A DNA stretch of 64,000 bases from Sphingomonas phyllosphaerae FA2 (lineage in GTDB: Bacteria > Pseudomonadota > Alphaproteobacteria > Sphingomonadales > Sphingomonadaceae): positions 2,763,849 to 2,827,848 of the forward strand of contig NZ_KE386571.1 in NCBI RefSeq assembly GCF_000427645.1. Reading direction: 5' to 3'. The position numbers were made by a program, and so were the translations under genes. Below are positions 57,583-64,000 of this stretch, piece by piece (position 1 is the first letter of the stretch; each line of letters starts with the position of its first letter). The notes under the pieces are model-generated. The model was not told the origin of the DNA and did not search any database. It worked only from the letters and a program-made list of their open reading frames with translations.

Positions 57583-60495
57583 ATGCATCCTTATTCGCGC
57601 GTGCTCGCGAAGCCGCTCGTCGCCCTCCTGCTCGTCTCCGTCGCGCTGCCGCTTCCCGCGCAGCAGCGCGCGCGGCGCGCTCCGGTCGCGGCCTCCACCG
57701 TCCCAACGCAGGCGGCCGCGCCGATCACGGTCGATACCCGGCCGTGGCTGTTCGCCGATTCGGATATTCCGCCCGATACCAACTGGCATTTCGGCGCGCT
57801 GCCCAGCGGATTGCGCTATGCGGTGCGGCGCAATTCGGTGCCGCCGGGGCAGGTGGCGGTGCGCGTGCGGATCGACGCCGGCTCGCTGTACGAAACCGAC
57901 GCCGAACAGGGCTTCGCGCATTTGATCGAGCATCTGTCGTTCCGCGGCTCGAAATACGTGCCCGACGGCGAGGCCAAGCGCGTGTGGCAGCGGTTCGGCG
58001 CGACCTTTGGCAGCGATTCGAACGCCTCGACCACGCCGACGCAGACCGTCTACAAGCTCGACCTGCCCGGCGCGACCGACGTGAAGCTGGACGAGAGCCT
58101 CAAGATCTTTTCGGGCATGATGGCTGCGCCAGCGATCAGCGACGCCGGGCTTGCCGCCGAGCGCCCCGCGGTGCTCGCCGAGCAGCGCGAGGCGCCGGGG
58201 CCGCAGGTCCGCTACGGCGACGCGCTCCGCCAGACGTTCTTCGCCGGGCAACCGCTCGCCAGCCGCTCGCCGATCGGCACGATCAAGACGCTGGAGGCGG
58301 CGAATCCGGCGAGCGTGCAGGCGTTCCACGACAAATGGTATCGCCCGTCGCGCGCGGTGGTCATCATCTCGGGCGACATCGATCCCGATGTCGCCGCCAA
58401 GCTGGTGGTGAAGAATTTCGGCGGCTGGCAGGGCAAGGGCGCCAATCCCGCGGACCCCGATTTCGGTACGCCGCAGACCGGCGACCCGATCGCCAAGACG
58501 ATCGCCGAGCCGTCGCTGCCGCCGATCGTCGCCACCGCGGTGCTGCGCCCGTGGAAATATCAAAGCGATACGATCGTCTTCAACCAGAAGCGGATGGTCG
58601 ACCAGCTCGCGATGCGGCTGATCAACCGCCGGCTGGAGACGCGCGCGCGCGCCGGGGGCAGCTTCCTGCAGGCGTCGGTCAACCTCGACGACGTGTCGCG
58701 CTCCGCCAACGGCACCTTCACCAACGTCATTCCGATCGGAACCGACTGGGAAGGCGCGCTGAAGGACGTGCGCGCAGTGATCGCCGACGCCATGGCCACC
58801 CCGCCAACGCAGGGCGAGATCGATCGCGAGCTGGCCGAGTTCGACGCCGCGATGAAGAACGACGTCGACACCTCGCGGGTCGAGGCCGGTGCGAAACAGG
58901 CCGACGACATGGTCAGCGCGCTCGACATCCGCGAGACGGTCGCGGGGCCGCAGACCAGCTATGACATCCTCAAGCAGGCGCGCGCGAAGGGCATGTTCAC
59001 GCCCGCCGCGATGGTCGAATCGACCAATCGGCTGTTCAAGGGCGACGCCAACCGCGCGCTGGTCAACACTCGCACCCCGGACGAGGGCGCGGCGGCGAAG
59101 CTGGCGGCGGCGATGAAGGCCGACGTGTCGAAGCTGGCCGGCAAGCGCACCCAGCAGGCGGCGGTCGATTTCTCGCGGGTCCCGAAACTCGGCCAGCCAG
59201 GCAAGACCGTTGCGCAGGCGCGGGTCGGCGACCCGCCGATGGAGCAGGTGACGTTCGCCAACGGCGTACGCGCGCTGATCTATTCCAACGCCTCCGAGAC
59301 GGGCCGGGTCTATCTGCGTGTGCGGTTCGGGCGCGGCTATCAGGCGCTGCCGTCCGACCGACCGACTCCGGCCTGGGCGGGCGACACCGCGCTGATCGCC
59401 AGCGGGATCGGATCGCTCGACCAGAGCGACCTCGACCAGCTGACCACCGGGCGGCGCATGGGGCTGGACTTCGACATCGGCGATGATGCGTTCCTGTTCG
59501 GCGCGCAGACGACGCCCGGTGATTATGCCGACAATCTGACGTTGATGGCCGCCAAGCTGGCCGCGCCGCGCTGGGACAAGGCGCCGGTGGCGCGTGCGCG
59601 TGCCGCGATGCTGGCGGGCTATGCCGGGCTGTCGTCGTCACCGGACGGCGTGCTGGCGCGCGATCTGGAAGGCTTGCTGCGTGACGGCGACCCGCGCTGG
59701 GGCGTGCCGACGCTGGAGCAGATCGAGAAGCTCGACGCCGCGTCGTTCAAGAAGCTGTGGCAGCCGCTGCTCGCGACGGGGCCGATCGAGGTCGATATCT
59801 TCGGCGACGTGAAGGGTGACGAGGCGATCGCGGCGGTGGCCAAGAGCTTCGGCGCGCTCAAGACGCGGCGCGCGGACGATCCGCGCTCCCCGACGGTGCG
59901 TTTCCCCGCGCATGTCGCGCAGCCGGTAATGCGCACGCACGACGGCGACGACAATCAGGCGGCGGCGGTGATCGCGTGGCCGACCGGCGGCGGATCGGCG
60001 GATCATGCCGAGCAACGGCGGTTGGACGTGCTGGCGGCGGTGTTCAACGACCGGCTGTTCGACCGGCTGCGTTCGGTGGCGGGGGCGAGCTATTCGCCGA
60101 GCGCGCAGAGCCAGTGGCCGGTGGGGCAGCCCGGCGGCGGGCGGCTGATCGCGATCGGCAAGGTCGCACCCGACAAGGTGCCGCTGTTCTTCCAGCTCTC
60201 GCGCCAGATCGCGAGCGAGCTGGTGTCGACCCCGGTCAGCGAGGACGAGCTGCGCCGCACGATCGTGCCGATGCTGCAATATATGGCACGTGCCTCATCG
60301 GGGAACCAGTTCTGGCTGCTCCAGACCAGCGGCGGGACGTTCGATCCCAAGCGGATCGAGGCGAGCCAGAGCCTGGTGAGCGACTTTACGACGATCACCC
60401 CCGCGCTGTTGCAGGCAACGGCGGCGAAGTATCTGAAGCCGGAGAAAGACTGGACGATGGCGGTGGTGCCGAAGGGAGCCGCGGCGGCGAAGTGA
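57583..60495 (+). CDS. M16 family metallopeptidase (pitrilysin-like), secreted
   Basis: A 970-residue zinc peptidase with a signal peptide (VLAKPLVALLLVSVALPLPAQ). The inverted zinc motif HLIEH (H113, E116, H117) plus E193, 76 residues later (AAERPAVLAEQ), forms the active site in the N-terminal half. The C-terminal half (from about residue 560, MEQVTFANGVRALIY) is a second M16 unit without the motif. Such periplasmic proteases degrade peptides or signal-type fragments. Starts at ATG 57583. It ends just before a family D repeat. Confidence 0.92.
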   Translation: MHPYSRVLAKPLVALLLVSVALPLPAQQRARRAPVAASTVPTQAAAPITVDTRPWLFADSDIPPDTNWHFGALPSGLRYAVRRNSVPPGQVAVRVRIDAGSLYETDAEQGFAHLIEHLSFRGSKYVPDGEAKRVWQRFGATFGSDSNASTTPTQTVYKLDLPGATDVKLDESLKIFSGMMAAPAISDAGLAAERPAVLAEQREAPGPQVRYGDALRQTFFAGQPLASRSPIGTIKTLEAANPASVQAFHDKWYRPSRAVVIISGDIDPDVAAKLVVKNFGGWQGKGANPADPDFGTPQTGDPIAKTIAEPSLPPIVATAVLRPWKYQSDTIVFNQKRMVDQLAMRLINRRLETRARAGGSFLQASVNLDDVSRSANGTFTNVIPIGTDWEGALKDVRAVIADAMATPPTQGEIDRELAEFDAAMKNDVDTSRVEAGAKQADDMVSALDIRETVAGPQTSYDILKQARAKGMFTPAAMVESTNRLFKGDANRALVNTRTPDEGAAAKLAAAMKADVSKLAGKRTQQAAVDFSRVPKLGQPGKTVAQARVGDPPMEQVTFANGVRALIYSNASETGRVYLRVRFGRGYQALPSDRPTPAWAGDTALIASGIGSLDQSDLDQLTTGRRMGLDFDIGDDAFLFGAQTTPGDYADNLTLMAAKLAAPRWDKAPVARARAAMLAGYAGLSSSPDGVLARDLEGLLRDGDPRWGVPTLEQIEKLDAASFKKLWQPLLATGPIEVDIFGDVKGDEAIAAVAKSFGALKTRRADDPRSPTVRFPAHVAQPVMRTHDGDDNQAAAVIAWPTGGGSADHAEQRRLDVLAAVFNDRLFDRLRSVAGASYSPSAQSQWPVGQPGGGRLIAIGKVAPDKVPLFFQLSRQIASELVSTPVSEDELRRTIVPMLQYMARASSGNQFWLLQTSGGTFDPKRIEASQSLVSDFTTITPALLQATAAKYLKPEKDWTMAVVPKGAAAAK

Positions 60496-60532
60496 GGGCG
60501 TGGAGGGTAGGTTCGTCCCCTGCCCCACACGC

Positions 60533-60664
60533 CGTCGCCCCTGCGCAGGCAGGGGCCTATCGCTGTCTGGTGGGTCGATCAGGCTGACACATGGAGCAAC
60601 GCCCGTGTGTCAGATGACGCGCGGCACGATACAGGCATGGGCCCCTGCCTCCGCAGGGGCGACG
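60533..60664. repeat. Palindromic intergenic repeat, family D, full nested copy
   Basis: The outer arms begin CGTCGCCCCTGCGCAGGCAG and end CTGCCTCCGCAGGGGCGACG. Inner arms are CTGACACA (60584) and TGTGTCAG (60606). It lies between the 3' ends of two convergent genes. Confidence 0.85.
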
Positions 60665-60680
60665 GTGGGTTTGGCGGCGG

Positions 60681-60983
60681 CTACGCCAGCAGTTTCGGGC
60701 CGTCCTTCTGCAGCTTCGCACGTAATTGCTCGCCGAACATCCCGAGCAGACCCGGCAGCTCGAACAAGGCGTGGACGTTGCGCTCGGTAACGTCGAGCTG
60801 GACCGCGACGCGCTGGCCCATGCCCTCGATCACGAAATGCAGCGTGTCGCCATCCCAGCGATGCTCGCTGACGTGCCCGCCGGGGATGTAGCCGGCGAGT
60901 TTGTCGAACCCGCCCTCGATCCGCGCGCGGGCACCGGCAACGCCGAGCTGGTGCGGCAGGTCCACTTCGATCGGCTTGCTCAT
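60681..60983 (-). CDS. Polyhydroxyalkanoic acid system family protein
   Basis: A 100-residue protein matching the PHA_gran_rgn pattern: IEVDLPHQLGVAGARARIEGGFDKLAGYIPG, then HFVIEGMGQRVAVQLDVTERNVHALFELPGLLGMF and a lysine-rich end. The family is common in sphingomonads; its link to storage granules is by annotation only. I start at ATG 60983, 15 codons inside the open frame. No PHA synthase is nearby. Confidence 0.82.
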   Translation of the reverse strand: MSKPIEVDLPHQLGVAGARARIEGGFDKLAGYIPGGHVSEHRWDGDTLHFVIEGMGQRVAVQLDVTERNVHALFELPGLLGMFGEQLRAKLQKDGPKLLA

Positions 60984-61179
60984 GCGCTCCATCCATGACG
61001 TGTCATGCTGCACTGATACGCCTCGCAACCGTCATCGTCACGCCCTACCTCGTGCGGATGGCTTGCGATGACGCGCGGGGCGTCGCAGGAGGCGTCGACA
61101 CCTGCGCGAAGGAAGCCCTGCCCTGTCCTATCGTTCATCGATCGAAGCGTTTCCGCGGCGCTATCCGGCGCTGGCCGCC

Positions 61180-62685
61180 TTGCTGCTGGGCGTCGCCGCG
61201 GCGTGCGGGTTCGCGCCGCTGGAATATTGGTGGCTGGCGATCGCCGCCTTCGCGGGCTGGATCGCGCTGGTCCATGCCGCGCCGACACGCCGGCAGGCGT
61301 TGTGGCGCAGCTGGGCGTTTGGGGTCGGGCATTTCACGATCAACGACAATTGGTTCCAGCACGCCTTCACCTTCCAGGACCAGATGCCGCACTGGCTGGG
61401 CTATGCCGCGCCGCTGGCGCTGGCGCTGTATCTGGCGGTGTTTCCGGCACTGTGCGCGGGGCTGGCGTGGCGCGGACGGGCCGTGCGGGTCGATGCCGGG
61501 TTCGTGCTGCTGTTCGGCGCTTGCTGGATCCTGACCGAGTGGATGCGGAGCTGGCTGTTCACCGGTTACGCGTGGGACCCGCTGGCCGTGATGTGGGTGC
61601 CGGTGCAGCCGGTGGCGTGGCTGGCGACCCTCGTGGGCACCTATGCGCTGTCCGGGCTTACCGTTTCGGCGGCCGGCGGGCTGTTGTTGCTGCCCGCGGG
61701 TCGCAAGCAGATCGGCATCGGCGTGGTCGCGTTCGCGATCCTGACCGTGGCCGAGTTGCTGAGTTATCGGTCGGGACCGGCGCCCGCCGCCGCGGACGCG
61801 CCGAAACTGGTGGTCGTGCAGCCGAACGTGCCACAGGACCAGCGCGGCGAGAGCGATCAGGCGATGATGCTCGCGCGGCTGTTGCGGCTGTCCGGGACGC
61901 CCGGCGCCACGCCGCGGCTGGTGATGTGGCCCGAGGGCGTGATCCGCGACTTCATCGAGGACGATTATCCCTTTTGGGTCTACGGCAATACCAGTCCGTG
62001 GCTGACACGGACGCGGATGGCATCGGTGCTCGGGCCGCGCGACATGCTGCTGACCGGGGGCACCGCGCTCCAGTTCGACGGCAAGGGCGACGTGACGACC
62101 GCGAGCAATTCGGTGTTCGCGCTCGACGCGCGTGGGCGGATCCGCGGGCGGTACGACAAGGCACATCTGGTGCCCTATGGCGAGTATCTGCCGATGCCGT
62201 GGCTGCTCAAGCCGCTGGGTTTGTCGCGGCTGGTACCTGGCGACATGGATTTCGCGCCGGGGCCGGGGCCGCAGACCATGATGGTGCCGGGGTTCGGCGC
62301 GATTGGGATGCAATTGTGCTACGAGATCATCTTCTCGGGGCAGGTGGTCGATCCGGCGCAGCGCCCGCGGCTGATCTTCAATCCGTCGAACGACGCATGG
62401 TTCGGCAATTGGGGATCACCGCAATTCCTCGCCCAGGCGCGGCTGCGCGCGATCGAGGAAGGGCTGCCGGTGATTCGCGACACGCCGACCGGCATTTCCG
62501 CCGTGATCGCCGCCGACGGTGCGGTGATGGCGACCGTGCCGCGCGATGTCAGCGGCGCGATCGTCGTACCGATCCCGCCTGCGTTTGCCCCCACCCTCTT
62601 CTCGCGCCTTGGGAATTGGGCGGCGTTGCTGGTCGGGACACTTCTCACACTCGTCGCATTTGCGTTGCGGCGTCGATCGCGGTAA
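61180..62685 (+). CDS. lnt: Apolipoprotein N-acyltransferase
   Basis: An integral membrane enzyme that adds the third acyl chain to lipoproteins. It has N-terminal hydrophobic helices, then a nitrilase domain with the Glu-Lys-Cys triad in MWPEGVIRD, YDKAHLVPYGEYLP and GMQLCYEIIF. The first standard start is TTG at 61180, which cuts into the first helix (501 residues). The open frame goes back to 61072 with no ATG, GTG or TTG, but with CTG codons at 61102 and 61123 after AGGAGG and GAAGGAAG, so an upstream CTG may be used. The family is usually next to corC, here it is not. Confidence 0.9.
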   Translation: MLLGVAAACGFAPLEYWWLAIAAFAGWIALVHAAPTRRQALWRSWAFGVGHFTINDNWFQHAFTFQDQMPHWLGYAAPLALALYLAVFPALCAGLAWRGRAVRVDAGFVLLFGACWILTEWMRSWLFTGYAWDPLAVMWVPVQPVAWLATLVGTYALSGLTVSAAGGLLLLPAGRKQIGIGVVAFAILTVAELLSYRSGPAPAAADAPKLVVVQPNVPQDQRGESDQAMMLARLLRLSGTPGATPRLVMWPEGVIRDFIEDDYPFWVYGNTSPWLTRTRMASVLGPRDMLLTGGTALQFDGKGDVTTASNSVFALDARGRIRGRYDKAHLVPYGEYLPMPWLLKPLGLSRLVPGDMDFAPGPGPQTMMVPGFGAIGMQLCYEIIFSGQVVDPAQRPRLIFNPSNDAWFGNWGSPQFLAQARLRAIEEGLPVIRDTPTGISAVIAADGAVMATVPRDVSGAIVVPIPPAFAPTLFSRLGNWAALLVGTLLTLVAFALRRRSR

Positions 62686-62712
62686 CGACATAAAGCTATC
62701 TTTATATCGTTA
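62683..62712. promoter_or_regulatory. Putative operator or hairpin upstream of metK
   Basis: A 30-bp inverted repeat with 13-bp arms (TAACGACATAAAG and CTTTATATCGTTA, one mismatch) around CTAT. It overlaps the lnt stop codon and ends 15 bp before the metK ATG. It is strikingly AT-rich for this region. The core CATAAAG.TATCTTTATA resembles binding sites of ArsR-family regulators that control methionine-cycle genes; that is from memory. It could also act as an RNA hairpin. Confidence 0.5.
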
Positions 62713-62727
62713 TCTCCCGGAGCCTCC

Positions 62728-63945
62728 ATGCGTCAGTCGTTCATCTTCACGTCCGAGTCGGTGTCCGAAGGCCATCCCGACAAGGTCGCGGATCAGATTT
62801 CGGATTCGATCGTCGATCTGTTCCTCTCCAAGGACCCCGAGGCGCGCGTTGCGTGCGAAACGCTGACCACCACGCAGCTGGTGGTGCTGGCTGGCGAGAT
62901 CCGCGGCAAGGGCGTGTACGAGAACGATCAGTGGGCGCCGGGGATCGAGGATGAGATCGAGGCGACCGTCCGCGCGACCGTGAAGCGCATCGGCTATGAG
63001 CAGTCGGGCTTCCACTGGAACGAGTTCCGCTTCCTCAACGAGCTGCACGGCCAGTCGGCGCATATCGCGATGGGCGTCGACGAGAGCGGCAACAAGGACG
63101 AGGGCGCGGGCGACCAGGGCATCATGTTCGGTTACGCGACCGACGAGACCCCGGGCCTGATGCCGGCGACGCTGTATTACAGCCACAAGATCCTCGAGCG
63201 GCTCGCCGCCGACCGCCATTCGGGCGCGGCGCCGTTCCTCGAGCCCGACGCCAAGAGCCAGGTGACGTTGCAGTACGAGAACGGCGTCCCGGTCAAGGCG
63301 ACCGCGCTGGTCGTCTCGACGCAGCATGCGCCGGGCTATTGCGAGAAGGGCGACAATGCCGACGCCGCCAAGTACAAGGTCCTGCACGATTACGTGATGG
63401 GCGCGTTCAAGGACGTGCTGCCCGACGGCTTCATCGACGACGCGACCAAGATCTACATCAATCCGACCGGCCAGTTCGAGATCGGCGGCCCGGACGGCGA
63501 CGCCGGGGTGACCGGGCGCAAGATCATCGTCGACACCTACGGCGGCGCGGCGCCGCACGGCGGTGGCGCGTTCAGCGGCAAGGACCCGACCAAGGTCGAC
63601 CGTTCGGCGGCCTATGTCGCGCGCTATCTGGCGAAGAACGTCGTCGCGGCCGGGCTGGCCAAGCGCTGCACGATCCAGCTGTCCTATGCGATCGGCATCG
63701 CCGAGCCGCTGTCGGTCTATGTCGACCTGCACGGCACCGGGACCGTCGAAGAAGCGAAGCTGGAGGCGGCGCTGCCGCAGCTCGTTCGCCTGACCCCGAA
63801 GGGCATTCGCGAGCATCTGGCGCTCAACAAGCCGATCTATTCGAAGACCGCGGCGTACGGGCATTTCGGCCGTGACGCCGAGGGTGACTTGTTCACCTGG
63901 GAAAAGACCGATCTGGTGGACGCGCTGAAGCAGGCCGTCGCCTGA
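62728..63945 (+). CDS. metK: S-adenosylmethionine synthase
   Basis: A 405-residue cytoplasmic enzyme forming SAM from methionine and ATP. Seen are [19 protein letters not shown] at the N-terminus, [37 protein letters not shown] (ATP site) and [19 protein letters not shown]. Starts at ATG 62728; GGAG at 62719-62722 is a suitable Shine-Dalgarno. A methionine-cycle operator is proposed just upstream. Confidence 0.97.
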   Translation: MRQSFIFTSESVSEGHPDKVADQISDSIVDLFLSKDPEARVACETLTTTQLVVLAGEIRGKGVYENDQWAPGIEDEIEATVRATVKRIGYEQSGFHWNEFRFLNELHGQSAHIAMGVDESGNKDEGAGDQGIMFGYATDETPGLMPATLYYSHKILERLAADRHSGAAPFLEPDAKSQVTLQYENGVPVKATALVVSTQHAPGYCEKGDNADAAKYKVLHDYVMGAFKDVLPDGFIDDATKIYINPTGQFEIGGPDGDAGVTGRKIIVDTYGGAAPHGGGAFSGKDPTKVDRSAAYVARYLAKNVVAAGLAKRCTIQLSYAIGIAEPLSVYVDLHGTGTVEEAKLEAALPQLVRLTPKGIREHLALNKPIYSKTAAYGHFGRDAEGDLFTWEKTDLVDALKQAVA

Positions 63946-63951
63946 TTGTTC

Positions 63952-63983
63952 GGGGGGCGGTTCGGTTGAGCGGCCCCCGTCTT
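63952..63983 (+). terminator. Weak GC-rich terminator after metK
   Basis: GGGGGC at 63953-63958 pairs with GCCCCC at 63973-63978 across a 14-base loop, followed by GTCTTT. The T run is short, so termination may be partial. Confidence 0.4.
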
Positions 63984-63984
63984 T

Positions 63985-64000
63985 CGTCACTGCGAGCGGA
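63985..64000. repeat. Start of a family E repeat at the window edge
   Basis: The final CGTCACTGCGAGCGGA resembles the left arm start of the repeat at 16908-16984 (CGTCATTGCGAGCGCA). The rest is outside the window. Confidence 0.5.

Noticed and set aside
62683..62727. SAM or SAM/SAH riboswitch upstream of metK
   Set aside because: The leader is only about 45 bases, a simple hairpin without the conserved pseudoknot bases I would expect; a protein operator fits better.

Overview
The window is a GC-rich chromosomal segment of an alphaproteobacterium, most likely a sphingomonad (Sphingomonas or a close relative). The reasons are a MipZ division-site ATPase, a SUF-only iron-sulfur operon led by an Rrf2 regulator, the fnr-type/murA and nfuA-tsaB-rimI-fur-plsC-miaB-phoH-ybeY-corC gene orders, and many short palindromic intergenic repeats of the kind common in sphingomonad genomes. 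Assignment is from protein content only; no 16S rRNA gene or tRNA was seen.

Layout. 1-375: the 3' end of an insertion sequence abutting a truncated palindromic repeat. 376-3329 (minus): coaD, ispA-xseB, a Sel1-like protein and panC, i.e. both ends of the pantothenate/CoA pathway plus isoprenoid supply. 3404-5867 (plus): mipZ, a membrane-anchored J-domain protein and a phosphomannomutase/phosphoglucomutase. 5992-12029: a Crp/Fnr regulator, murA, small and acetyltransferase genes, then hom-thrC-type threonine biosynthesis. 12030-12370 holds a probable small RNA with an intrinsic terminator. 12371-21557: accessory metabolism and transport (GNAT, secreted protein, PaiB-like, OPT transporter with OsmC, DUF2946-PepSY pair, Bcr/CflA-type MFS with an M24 peptidase, PilZ).

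21539-32465 (minus) is a complete glycogen locus: glgP-glgB, then a 264-bp gap with an opposite-strand 39-codon membrane ORF, then glgC-glgA-pgm-glgX with overlapping stops and starts. 32495-33394 is a YihY-type membrane protein. 33724-39860 (minus) is the SUF operon in the order regulator-sufB-sufC-sufD-sufS-sufT-sufA. Three of its gaps are filled by three different palindromic repeats, one of which supplies the Shine-Dalgarno sequence of sufS. Upstream lies a second probable small RNA or attenuator with a strong terminator. pyrD, gamma-glutamyltransferase, an acyl-CoA synthetase and a PQQ-type sugar dehydrogenase follow.

46875-56415 (minus) is a version of the conserved alphaproteobacterial cluster for ribosome and tRNA maturation (corC, ybeY, phoH, miaB, plsC, fur, rimI, tsaB, nfuA), interrupted by a vapBC toxin-antitoxin pair, a RutE-like reductase, a cytochrome c lipoprotein and a secreted protein. 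The usual neighbours lnt and metK sit 13 kb away on the other strand at the right edge, with a putative operator before metK.

The strongest unexplained signal is the density and variety of palindromic repeats (at least six sequence families). One family (about 133 bp, with nested outer and inner inverted repeats) flanks a frameshifted GIY-YIG nuclease gene as 34-bp direct repeats, suggesting a repeat-associated mobile cassette. Otherwise the window is mostly ordinary housekeeping sequence.
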